Positions 7,551 through 13,395 of a stretch of 13,395 nt of DNA are shown here, piece after piece; within the stretch, counting starts at the first letter, position 1; each line of letters starts with the position of its first letter. Both the position numbers and the translations under genes were made by a program. The DNA is from Setaria digitata (taxonomy: Eukaryota; Nematoda; Chromadorea; Rhabditida; Setariidae): assembly GCA_003640385.1 (NCBI GenBank), contig RCAB01000903.1:1-13395 (forward strand), read 5' to 3'. Below the pieces are notes generated by a model that saw nothing but the letters and a program-made list of their open reading frames with translations, had not been told where the DNA came from and made no database searches.

Positions 7551-8544
7551 ATACATTTGTGTGTCTGTGATAACAATAAAGATTAAATAATATTAAATTG
7601 TTTAATGACAATACATCCATCTAGAAAGAAGTGTCCTACACATGTTTGTGTGACTGAGCTAATCAAACTGTGTAAATAAGGTAAATAAACAAAATTATGA
7701 TTAAGTTAATTAAAATGCGTACGCAAAGCAAACAAAGGAACTCTTTGTAGCTTATTAATCTACTGAGTAATTCTCAAGAAGCGAAAAACGAAAAAAGCCG
7801 CTAATCATCTTACGCAATTAAATAACAGTGATAAGAATATTTCCTCTTAGTCATTGTAATATAATCTGGTCTTCGTCCATTTTACGCGTCAATGATTTAT
7901 CTTGTACCCATACATTTAAATAACTGTGGTATATAAATTAAAATTTGTGCGATATTAATTAATTCTTATTTTATTCCTTCAGTACTTGATTTTTTTCAGA
8001 TAACAAAAATAGTTATGTCCTCAAATTAATCCACTGCATATTCATATATATTATTCGCAAGGACAATTAATTTAAGTAAAGGTTGTAAAAGTAGCTAAAT
8101 CAAAATAAAGAAGCGCACACTTTACAATTAGAATATTTGCATATATGAATAGAATAGAAGAAATGAAGAAATGAATTTGAATAAGCACAAATTATACGTC
8201 AAATTTAATGCTCTATGATAGAATTTTATAAAAATAACCATTAAATTGCAACATTTAAATTTTCAAGGTGATTTAACAATTCATAGTAAAATGCTATCTG
8301 TAAATTTAAGTTTTACTGACCAAACTTTCCAGAATTTAACGAGAAAAGTAGGACAAGTTTGAAAATTAGGTAATAATTTTTGGTGATAATTTTGCTTAAA
8401 TCATTTTTTTCATCCATAGTAGATTTGTCTGCTCATTTTAAATTTTTTATCATAGACACATATATGTCTGTCCGCTACTTAAAATGCCCAAGGTGCCTAG
8501 AAAAGAAATAGGAAATAAAAGAAGGAAGGAAATCACTCAGAAAG
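7551..8544. other. AT-rich DNA, no gene seen
   Basis: No coding frame or RNA is recognised. Small items are the direct repeat GTAAATAAG/GTAAATAAAC (7672-7690), a CACA/TGTG hairpin around 7639-7652, and a TTTTTTCAG acceptor-like site ending at 7999 with only a very short frame behind it. Purine-rich GGAAATAAAAGAAGGAAGG (8511-8529) leads into the G+C-rich island. Confidence 0.5.
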
Positions 8545-8700
8545 CACTCTTCCCCGCCCTTCCCGGCATTCCGCGATAATGCCACTAATCATCTGGTGAT
8601 TATAATAATTATTATTAAGAAGGAGGGGAGGCGGAGGCGAAATGTGTGGGTGGAAGAGGCGGATGATTGAAGAAAGGCGAAAAAACGGCAAAAAAAGGGA
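8545..8700. promoter_or_regulatory. G+C-rich island, possible regulatory element
   Basis: Markedly richer in G+C than its surroundings. It starts C-rich (TTCCCCGCCCTTCCCGG, 8550-8566) and ends G-rich (AGGAGGGGAGGCGGAGGCG, 8621-8639). Between them lie three adjacent inverted repeats: GGCAT/ATGCC (8565-8583), TAATCA/TGATTA (8586-8602) and TAATAATTATTA (8603-8614). The G-rich part has GG runs with one-base loops (two-tetrad quadruplex potential) and GGGGAGGCGG, an Sp1/KLF-like box. A promoter-proximal or insulator-like role is possible. The only frame just downstream is 8743-9072. No transcript evidence can be seen. Confidence 0.35.
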
Positions 8701-8742
8701 ACAAATTTCACATTATAACGACAAAAATGTTAATGATCGAAA

Positions 8743-9072
8743 ATGACAGCCTCTCCTTCGCTCTTTCGCTATCTCAAAAATAAATTAAATGACGATTTGA
8801 CGGAGACAATAATACTCTCTCTCCCTCGTATCACCCCCCCCCCCCGGCTCTCCTGTGTCAACCCCTCTCCTGTGTCAACCCCCTCTCCTCTGTCACCCCC
8901 TCTATACCCCTTTCTTATTCCTATTACGACAATAACCGCAAAAAAACCATTTAACATTATTCAAGCTTATCGATATATATGGATGAGAGTGAGCGTATGT
9001 TTATTATATGTCTATTGTTTATTTCATCAGAAAATATATCAAAATTTAAATTACCATTTTCGCATTTTTTGA
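8743..9072 (+). other. candidate 109-residue open frame, Pro/Ser-rich centre
   Basis: ATG-started (context CGAAAATGA, A at -3) to TGA, with an in-frame TGA just upstream (8734-8736), 50 bases after the G+C-rich island. Residues 1-30 are ordinary mixed sequence. About residues 30-60 are proline-, serine- and threonine-rich and are dictated by the C12 run and the 17-base minisatellite inside the frame. About 60-109 are basic and hydrophobic, with a possible membrane-like stretch near VSVCLLYVYCLF. I recognise no family. The position after a G+C-rich island is suggestive, but a frame kept open by a repeat is weak evidence. The opposite strand is also open (8769-8957). Probably not a gene. Confidence 0.13.
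8834..8910. repeat. C12 run and 17-base minisatellite
   Basis: Twelve C (8834-8845), then the unit CTCTCCTGTGTCAACCC twice exactly (8848-8864 and 8865-8881), a third decayed copy (8883-8900, CTCTCCTCTGTCACCCCC) and a remnant (8901-8910). The minus strand shows five G-runs of at least four, but with loops of 6-16 bases, so quadruplex potential is moderate. The 17-base period is not a multiple of three, so it would shift frame if copy number changed. Confidence 0.9.
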
Positions 9073-9440
9073 CATTTAAATTCTAAATTTTCAAATCTGA
9101 AATCTTATTTTGAGCATAGCATTCGCTGATTTAATGCACTCCATTATCTGTTATCAAATTTGTGCTTAAATGAAAGTTGAAAGCAATAATGTAAATGCAG
9201 AGTTACACAATGAGATACCCATACGCACCTTAAATAAATGAAATAATTATTCTACTTGCTCAAATTTTAATTTCATTAAAAGTTTTTTGTCCTGTTTGAG
9301 TAAAACAATTTTAATGAAATTTTAATGCCAAATGCTCTATGCTTATCTGTTAAACTTTAGTCCATTTATTCCTTCTAAAATTTAATCACCCTAAAATAAG
9401 GTGTTATCTAATTAGGTTCATATCAATTCCATTCGTTCAA
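9073..9440. other. AT-rich spacer with a strong inverted repeat
   Basis: No gene. AATTTCATTAAAA (9269-9281) and TTTTAATGAAATT (9309-9321) are perfect 13-base reverse complements around a 27-base loop, with T-run/A-run partial pairing continuing inside (TTTTTT against AAAA). No target-site duplication is evident. Confidence 0.55.
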
Positions 9441-9490
9441 CCTTTCCCTTTTCCACACTTCCTCCTTTTCCCAGTTTTCAATCATTTCAG
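9441..9490 (+). other. pyrimidine-rich tract ending in splice acceptor
   Basis: CCTTTCCCTTTTCCACACTTCC and further pyrimidines lead to ATCATTTCAG (AG at 9489-9490). This is the best acceptor-like context seen in the window. Thirty bases later an ATG opens an 80-codon frame. In nematodes a trans-spliced leader is often added at an acceptor within a few tens of bases of the start codon, so the geometry fits, but this is inference. Confidence 0.3.
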
Positions 9491-9520
9491 GAAAAACTTC
9501 AACAATTTAAACATTCATCG

Positions 9521-9763
9521 ATGCGTAATATTTCAATCAAATTTCTCTTCAGTGTGCTAATTTATGAAGCTGCCAGCTGTGTATTACTGTCACTAATGCT
9601 TATACAAGCAGATAAGACGATGTGCCGCCTTTACCGGTCGGCAACAACAATCATCAATAATTATTGTAAACTTCCATCCGTCTATCCTTCCGTCCATCAA
9701 TCCGTCCATCCGTCCATCCATCCATGCAAATGTCCACCCTTTCATTCATTCTTCCGTTCATAA
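9521..9763 (+). other. candidate 80-residue secreted-type frame
   Basis: ATG-started to TAA. The N-terminus has a basic residue (MRN), then a hydrophobic stretch (about residues 6-28, with FLFSVLIY and CVLLSLMLI), resembling a signal peptide or signal anchor. A middle part follows (KTMCRLYRSATT), then a tail of PSV/PSI-H repeats (residues 50-69). The tail is imposed by a CCRT tetranucleotide repeat (9672-9724). Upstream is a strong acceptor-like tract ending at 9490. It overlaps the next plus-strand frame by 40 bases. I recognise no family. Start context and acceptor favour coding; the repeat-encoded tail and lack of homology argue against it. Confidence 0.18.
9672..9724. repeat. CCRT tetranucleotide repeat
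   Basis: TCCATCCGTCTATCCTTCCG and onward: period-4 repeat of CCATC/CGTC units, purest at 9701-9724 (TCCGTCCATCCGTCCATCCA). It lies inside the 9521-9763 frame, where period 4 gives a 12-base (PSVH-like) peptide period. Confidence 0.85.
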
Positions 9764-10047
9764 TGCAAATATTTCCAGCAAATTTCACTGTATCACAAAT
9801 GATTCCTTTCCTTCTTCTTATGTTTTGTTTCTTTTTTCAAACAATGAGCAATATGTTTGCTTTTGCGAAAGTGAAATGGTTAGTTAAACGGTCAATTTTC
9901 CGGGAAGTACATCATATCCATATACCATATGAATCTAACAATTATTTTATCATTTCTTTTTTCGTATTCCCTTCTCTCTCTCTCTCCCTCTTAGCAATGC
10001 TTGTTTGCTTGCTTCGTTTTCCCTATATCCGTTTCATTTCTGTGTAA
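9724..10047 (+). other. candidate 107-residue hydrophobic frame
   Basis: ATG-started to TAA, strongly hydrophobic throughout: possible membrane segments at about residues 6-18, 26-45 (FLLLMFCFFF) and 75-100 (FIISFFVFPSLSLSLLAMLVCLL). One basic hydrophilic patch lies between (KVKWLVKRS). The pyrimidine-rich DNA (including (CT)n at 9973-9990) makes Phe/Leu/Ser codons and suppresses stops, so hydrophobicity and length may both be composition effects. It overlaps the 9521 frame at its 5' end and the minus-strand frame 10023-10334 at its 3' end. Not recognised. Confidence 0.12.
9973..9990. repeat. (CT)n tract
   Basis: TCTCTCTCTCTCTCCCTC: short dinucleotide microsatellite inside the 9724-10047 frame. 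Confidence 0.85.
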
Positions 10048-10334
10048 ATTTGTGCTAATGCTACAGAAGAAGGAAAGGAAGAGCAAGGATGATTAGATAG
10101 GCCATTAAATCGGAATTTCTTCATTATCGTGAAAAGGGGAAATGTTGAAATTGACAGTTTTCGGCAAGCAGCTGCATGCACCGAAAGATTTTCCGTAAAA
10201 AAAAATGGAAAAAGATAGATAGAAAGAAGCATACCGCTCAATGTATCGTTTACAAAAAAGGGATATTTGATTTTAAAACGAACAAATAAAAGCGGACGAT
10301 ATCCACACGAATAATTAAATATTAATGAATTAAA
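10023..10334 (-). other. candidate 103-codon open frame, minus strand
   Basis: Open from after a stop near 10335 down to TAG (10023-10025). The first in-frame ATG is at 10232, giving 69 residues that begin MLLSIYLFPFFFTENLSVH, a signal-peptide-like start with AAAC as a plausible cleavage region. The rest is basic and serine-rich with two further cysteines or so. No family is recognised. Local DNA is less AT-rich than most of the window (near 38% G+C by hand count at 10081-10140), which lengthens chance frames but is also usual for exons. It converges on and overlaps the plus-strand 9724-10047 frame by 25 bases. Confidence 0.15.
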
Positions 10335-10801
10335 TTAATGAATGTAGGGATGATACAGCATCGCATAATGCGAATGATATCTCGTCCTATGGTATAATTT
10401 TGTAAATTCACATCACTTATACTGACTGGAATTATTACAAATTTATGACTGCAATATTTCACAGAAATAATCACTTGATTACACGTGATACCGCGAAATG
10501 TGACGTTACGTGTGTGTTGCCATTTATAGTGAAGAAATAAAAAGTATCATGTAGCAAATTACTGCTAATGCAAAGCAAAATTACTTGCTCATTTAAATTA
10601 ATAAATTCAGATATGGTTATAAGTTGTCTTGAATTTTATTACATTATGAAAAACAATAAATCGTTCAATATAGTAATACCTCAATGGAGATGAAGAACGC
10701 TGAAAGTACTCCTTCGAGATTGTTCACGTCCTGAAAATTTGTCCACTCGGAAATCTTTTCCTGACTGCAAATTTTCACTTCGTTTAAGTTAAATATTATA
10801 A
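10335..10801. other. AT-rich DNA with E-box/CRE-like cluster
   Basis: No gene. Within 10481-10513 lie CACGTG (10482-10487, a full E-box palindrome), CGCGAAA (10492-10498, E2F-like) and TGACGT (10501-10506, CRE half-site). ACACGT (10481-10486) and ACGTGT (10508-10513) also form an inverted pair. AATAAA occurs at 10537. The clustering of CpG-containing motifs in AT-rich DNA is suggestive of a regulatory element only. Confidence 0.3.
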
Positions 10802-11098
10802 ATGAATATTGACATCATCTCGGCACAAAACGCATCTTTACGCGAAAAAGCGAAATCAATTATAATACAACGAATGAAAGCTATTACAGCTTTTTTAAAT
10901 AATTGCAATATTAAAAATTATAAAAAAACTGGAAATAAATTGCGAATTTTCCGGATTCGAAGACAGAAAATGGATTACGAGTTTTTTTGAATCAGACATC
11001 AACAGTTCCCGGGCTAGATTTTGCGTCAAGGCAATGTTTGTCGTTATCTTGGCGCAAGATGAATATTCAAAAGGATCTAGCATGAAATTAAACTTCAC
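10802..11098. other. region open in three frames, unrecognised
   Basis: Three overlapping frames compete. Plus 10802-10990 is ATG-started, 62 residues, basic and isoleucine-rich. Plus 10939-11085 has no early ATG, 48 codons, with protein-like mixed content. Minus 10895-11098 has 67 codons. None has a recognisable domain, and frames open on both strands usually mean a low-stop composition. Local G+C rises near 10990-11080. It might be a decayed gene. The hairpin listed separately is the more distinctive feature here. Confidence 0.12.
11013..11081. repeat. nested inverted repeat / hairpin
   Basis: The inner arms ATTTTGCGTCAAG (11018-11030) and CTTGGCGCAAGAT (11048-11060) pair over 13 positions with two G-T wobbles (as RNA), around a 17-base loop. 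Outer arms GCTAGAT (11013-11019) and ATCTAGC (11075-11081) are perfect complements that enclose it, with two bases shared with the inner stem, so the two are alternative foldings. A CCCGGG palindrome directly precedes (11008-11013). The arm sequence is not simple AT repeat, so chance pairing is less likely. It is short for a microRNA precursor. Confidence 0.55.
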
Positions 11099-12060
11099 TA
11101 CCTAATCTACGCAGGAAAGTATCATCGTAGAAACTAAAGCAAGACTTTTTTTAACATAAAATATTCAGTTTACGGAATAACCGGAATTACTATTTGAGTC
11201 TAAAATTGCATTTTCTCTAAAACTAACTGCTAATAATTTGGATGGATTGAAACAACTTAATATAGCTTGAATCATAAATAAAATCATATTTGCATATATT
11301 GCATATTTAAACAATCCAGGTGATTCTGACAAATTGTTGACTGTTAAATTACGAACGACATAACTGTATTCAATTAACACCGTAAATCAATATATCTAGT
11401 TGATATTTTCAACAAAACACCAAGTAATAATAATATTTTCCAATTCTTGTTTCAGTAAATCATTGGACATAACAAATCACTATTTAATCACAACATTAGG
11501 ATTTTTTTATCATGATCATGAATATTAAAAGCATTAGTGAGAAAATTATTTGAAAATTTTAATACGAAAATGAAGCAAAAAGTCTCGAAAAGAAGAGAAA
11601 TTTGAAAATTTTTGTGCCTCTTTTGAATTTTATAAATTTTAGCTATTTTGAAATAAAAAGAACAGTTTTTAAGCATTTGGTTACTTATTGAATAAAGGAA
11701 AAAGTAAATAATGAAATAAGAAGATAATACCATGAAATCATTGGTAATCATTCAAATTGATAATAATACACCGAGAGAGGAATGATGATGTAGGAACTAA
11801 AACAGCAGTGATAAATCATTAGTTATCAGTAAGTAACTTATCGTGCAATTAAATTGAAGGGAAGATATTTAGGAAAATACAAAAAACAAAAAAGATGAGA
11901 AAAAAGTAAATTATGACCGCAATTTTACAATTTCTTTTTTCTCGTTTTTTTTCCTTCAAATTTTCGTTTTAAAAAAAAAACCTTCGTGTAAATTTGATGA
12001 TTTTCGATTTTATTCGTGCATTTTAAGATTTCGTATTTTGAGGTCAGCTTTTTTTCTTAT
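11099..12060. other. AT-rich DNA, no gene seen
   Basis: No recognisable gene or RNA. Minus-strand frames of about 70 and 87 codons (11165-11380, 11488-11751) are Ile/Phe/Asn/Lys-rich, as random AT-rich DNA gives. Visible small items: the odd palindrome TAAGTAACTTA (11830-11840), overlapping a donor-like GTAAGT (11829-11834) with no open frame before it, and an A10 run (11971-11980). Confidence 0.5.
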
Positions 12061-12065
12061 TTCAG

Positions 12066-12137
12066 ATGGCTGTTTTCATTTTGACAAGCGCTGACGAATC
12101 GTACAGAAAACAGTTTACTTATTTTGCGAAATATTAG
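12066..12137 (+). other. 23-codon mini-frame directly after a splice acceptor
   Basis: GCTTTTTTTCTTATTTCAG ends at 12065 and ATG follows immediately. The frame runs MAVFILTSADESYRKQFTYF and three more residues to TAG. Acceptor and ATG touch, as happens with some nematode trans-spliced messages, and the other two frames from that acceptor stop within ten codons or so. The product is too short to recognise. It may be a chance match or the start of an exon whose donor I cannot identify. Confidence 0.15.
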
Positions 12138-12325
12138 TTACAAATTTTCACAACTTTTCAAACCGTTCACTAGTTTGCTTAGGGTTCAGTTTTTTCTTTC
12201 CTAGCTGTATAAACGATTTCATGATGGTCGTAAATGAAGCGCCCGTAATCGATTATGATTGTGGACGAATCATTAATTCCATTTATATTTTATTGATGCT
12301 GGTCAAGTTTTATGTTAAGCAATAA
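12095..12325 (+). other. candidate 76-codon open frame without early ATG
   Basis: Opens after TGA (12092-12094) and ends at TAA (12323-12325), in a different frame from the 23-codon mini-frame it overlaps. The first ATG is at 12221, giving 34 residues beginning MMVVNEAPVIDYDCGR with a hydrophobic stretch near the end (IYILLMLV). A pyrimidine-rich acceptor-like TTTTTTCTTTCCTAG ends at 12204 inside it, so the part from 12205 could be a terminal exon. No family is recognised, and the minus strand is also partly open over the same stretch. Confidence 0.13.
12246..12255. promoter_or_regulatory. TAATCGATTA palindrome
   Basis: A perfect 10-base palindrome with two TAAT cores separated by two bases, the layout known for cooperative paired-class homeodomain dimers (P2-type site). 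A single occurrence in AT-rich DNA; it also lies inside the 12095-12325 frame. Functional meaning is unproven. Confidence 0.2.
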
Positions 12326-12824
12326 TTGCTGATTTGTAATTAAATATAACGTTACGCAACTGGTTTGGAAATTCATCAAATTTAGTTTTAAAAATGATTC
12401 ATTTTTTCAAAATTTCTTTTAGAGTCAACTGGATGAAACTTTATGCAAGCAGAATTATAAATGGAAAAATATTAATATTTCTAAATATTATCAGTCTGTG
12501 TCGTAACAAAAAAAAAAAAAAAAAAGAACGAAAAGAGAAGTTAATCAATTAATTAGATCTCTCAGTACCATATGGTATCTTACGACACTTGGCTGTTTGA
12601 TGTAATTGTAAATTGACCACTGACTGCTTCCTCAAATTTATATTTTAATTACTGAAACATTTATAAAATACTGAAAGCTTTGCCAGCATTATCTTATAGC
12701 ATCCTTCCGCTTCGCTAATCATTTCCTTCACTCTTTCGCTAATTAGTTTAACTTTTCCAAAATGAACGGAATTAAAATGTTCTAAGAAAAAAAATTTTCG
12801 CAATAAGCCAAATTATATGACGGC
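12326..12824. other. AT-rich DNA with A18 run
   Basis: No gene seen. Contains an A18 run (12508-12525) followed by purines (GAACGAAAAGAGAAG), and AT-rich spacer on both sides. Confidence 0.5.
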
Positions 12825-13130
12825 TCAAATTACAGAAATTTTTAGCGCTATCGTATCTAGTAAATTGCTAATTACCAATTTTAACGATAAAATGAACTTT
12901 TTTCTCGAATAAAATACTTTTTTCCTTTTTTGGTTGATAAGTGTGAGCTGTAAGTTGGTAGTGGACAAGCAGTGGGAATGATTGGTTAGAGTGTGGACGA
13001 ATGCTGAAGGAAGCTCGTTATCGCTAAGAAGAATGAAATATCGATGAAATCGCCAAAGGCTACATTCTAACAGCGCTAATATGAGAATTTTATTTAAAAG
13101 CGAAAAATGTGCGAATATCCAAAAACTAAA
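12825..13130 (-). other. candidate 101-codon open frame, no ATG, minus strand
   Basis: Between in-frame stops (TAG at 13131-13133 and TGA at 12825-12827) the minus strand is open for 101 codons without any ATG, so it would have to be an internal exon or a remnant. The first forty residues are hydrophobic (LLNKILILALLECSL, then RYFILLS), resembling a membrane segment. The middle (about 40-65) is polar with Thr, Asn, His and Cys. The end is lysine-rich. The purine-rich plus strand (12961-13045) is relatively G+C-rich for the window. Acceptor-like ATTCTCATATTAG and donor-like GTAATT occur on the minus strand but are weak. No family recognised. Confidence 0.15.
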
Positions 13131-13333
13131 CTATGTTGAAGTGATTGGGAGAATAGAAAAGAAAAATCAAAAAAATTAAATGAAGAAATTAGGAAGTGAT
13201 GAGTATTTATGATATATCATGCAGCGGGAGGTTGGCAAAATTATCAAAGAACAAACAATTATGCAATTTGTGATTGAGAGTAATTAGAGTGTCGAACTTG
13301 GGATGCATGTTGTTTTGAAATTGGAAGTAAAGG
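13131..13333. other. AT-rich flank, nothing recognised
   Basis: Ordinary AT-rich sequence leading into the terminal repeat. No gene, RNA or repeat seen. Confidence 0.5.
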
Positions 13334-13395
13334 TATATATATTTTATATATATACATATATTTTATATATATACATATTTTATATATATATATAT
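13334..13395. repeat. AT minisatellite, 17-19-base unit, runs off edge
   Basis: The unit ATTTTATATATATACATAT occurs as 13341-13359, a shorter copy at 13360-13376 (ATTTTATATATATACAT) and a third at 13377-13395 in which ACAT has become TATAT. The array continues past the window edge. It resembles the block at 4946-5227 in composition but shares no unit with it. Confidence 0.92.

Noticed and set aside
4727..8277. Inverted 13-base match GTTAAATCACCTT (4727-4739) with AAGGTGATTTAAC (8265-8277)
   Set aside because: Similarity stops at both edges; a lone 13-base match 3.5 kb apart in AT-rich DNA is expected by chance.
8769..8957. Minus-strand Gly/Arg-rich frame of 62 codons
   Set aside because: The glycine/arginine content is the complement of the C-rich minisatellite.
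11165..11751. Two minus-strand frames (71 and 87 codons)
   Set aside because: The first has no ATG at its start and both have the Ile/Asn/Lys/Phe composition expected from random AT-rich DNA.
11821..11840. Strong donor-like GTAAGT at 11829
   Set aside because: No open frame of useful length precedes it on the plus strand; part of a small palindrome.
12260..13002. Shared word TGTGGACGAAT at 12260-12270 and 12992-13002
   Set aside because: Only 11 bases, with no similarity in the flanks.
1..13395. tRNA, rRNA, spliced-leader RNA, TTAGGC telomere repeats, CRISPR array, transposase genes
   Set aside because: Looked for box B-like GGTTCRANNCC words, the nematode spliced-leader sequence in both orientations, telomere hexamers, regularly spaced direct repeats and transposase-like frames; none was seen by eye. 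A tRNAscan/Rfam/Dfam run would be decisive.

Overview
This window looks like non-coding DNA from an AT-rich eukaryotic nuclear genome. By eye G+C is roughly a quarter to 30%. Evidence for this is the density of simple-sequence repeats ((TTA)n, (CA)20, (TA)n, A26), long homopurine/homopyrimidine tracts, A/T-cluster intergenic texture, scattered TTTTCAG-type splice acceptors, and the absence of any recognisable bacterial-style gene, operon, rRNA or tRNA. The texture fits a nematode, perhaps a filarial worm, but that is inference: no diagnostic sequence (spliced leader, TTAGGC telomere repeat, known satellite) was seen. Two single N bases (859 and 5116) both sit inside microsatellites, so repeat lengths there are probably collapsed or unresolved.

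Layout. 1-480: triplet-repeat DNA that decays into degenerate triplets and holds a short palindrome. 785-926: composite of a TATCGATA palindrome, a (CA)20 tract ending in N, a 15-base palindrome and a 43-base homopurine run. 927-4945: AT-rich intergenic or intronic DNA with two weak protein-like frames (1875-2063; 2283-2510, followed by two AATAAA hexamers), an inverted repeat (3074-3146) and an A26/purine tract (3226-3289). 4946-5353: the best-organised repeat in the window. It is a (TA)n block bounded by a 21-base direct repeat, containing a 30-base perfect palindrome, and carrying a 28-base unit found three times without a mismatch, the third copy outside the (TA)n block. 5354-8540: AT-rich DNA with isolated palindromes, an A14T8 tract, a degenerate triplet tract (7070-7165) and a 54-base-period duplication rich in hairpins (7462-7550).

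8545-8910 is a G+C-rich island: three adjacent hairpins, a G-rich tract, a C12 run and a 17-base minisatellite. From there to about 13.1 kb the DNA is less AT-rich, and several reading frames of about 75-109 codons occur: 8743-9072 (+), 9521-9763 (+, behind a strong splice-acceptor-like tract), 9724-10047 (+), 10023-10334 (-), 12095-12325 (+), 12825-13130 (-). None matches a family I recognise, several contain simple repeats, and some compete on opposite strands, so none is called a gene. They are reported as candidates with low confidence. The window ends in a 17-19-base AT minisatellite (13334-13395) that runs off the edge.

No coherent gene system is visible. The items most worth checking are the triplicated 28-base repeat in the (TA)n block, the G+C island at 8.5-8.9 kb, the nested hairpin at 11.0 kb, and the cluster of open frames at 9.5-10.3 kb.
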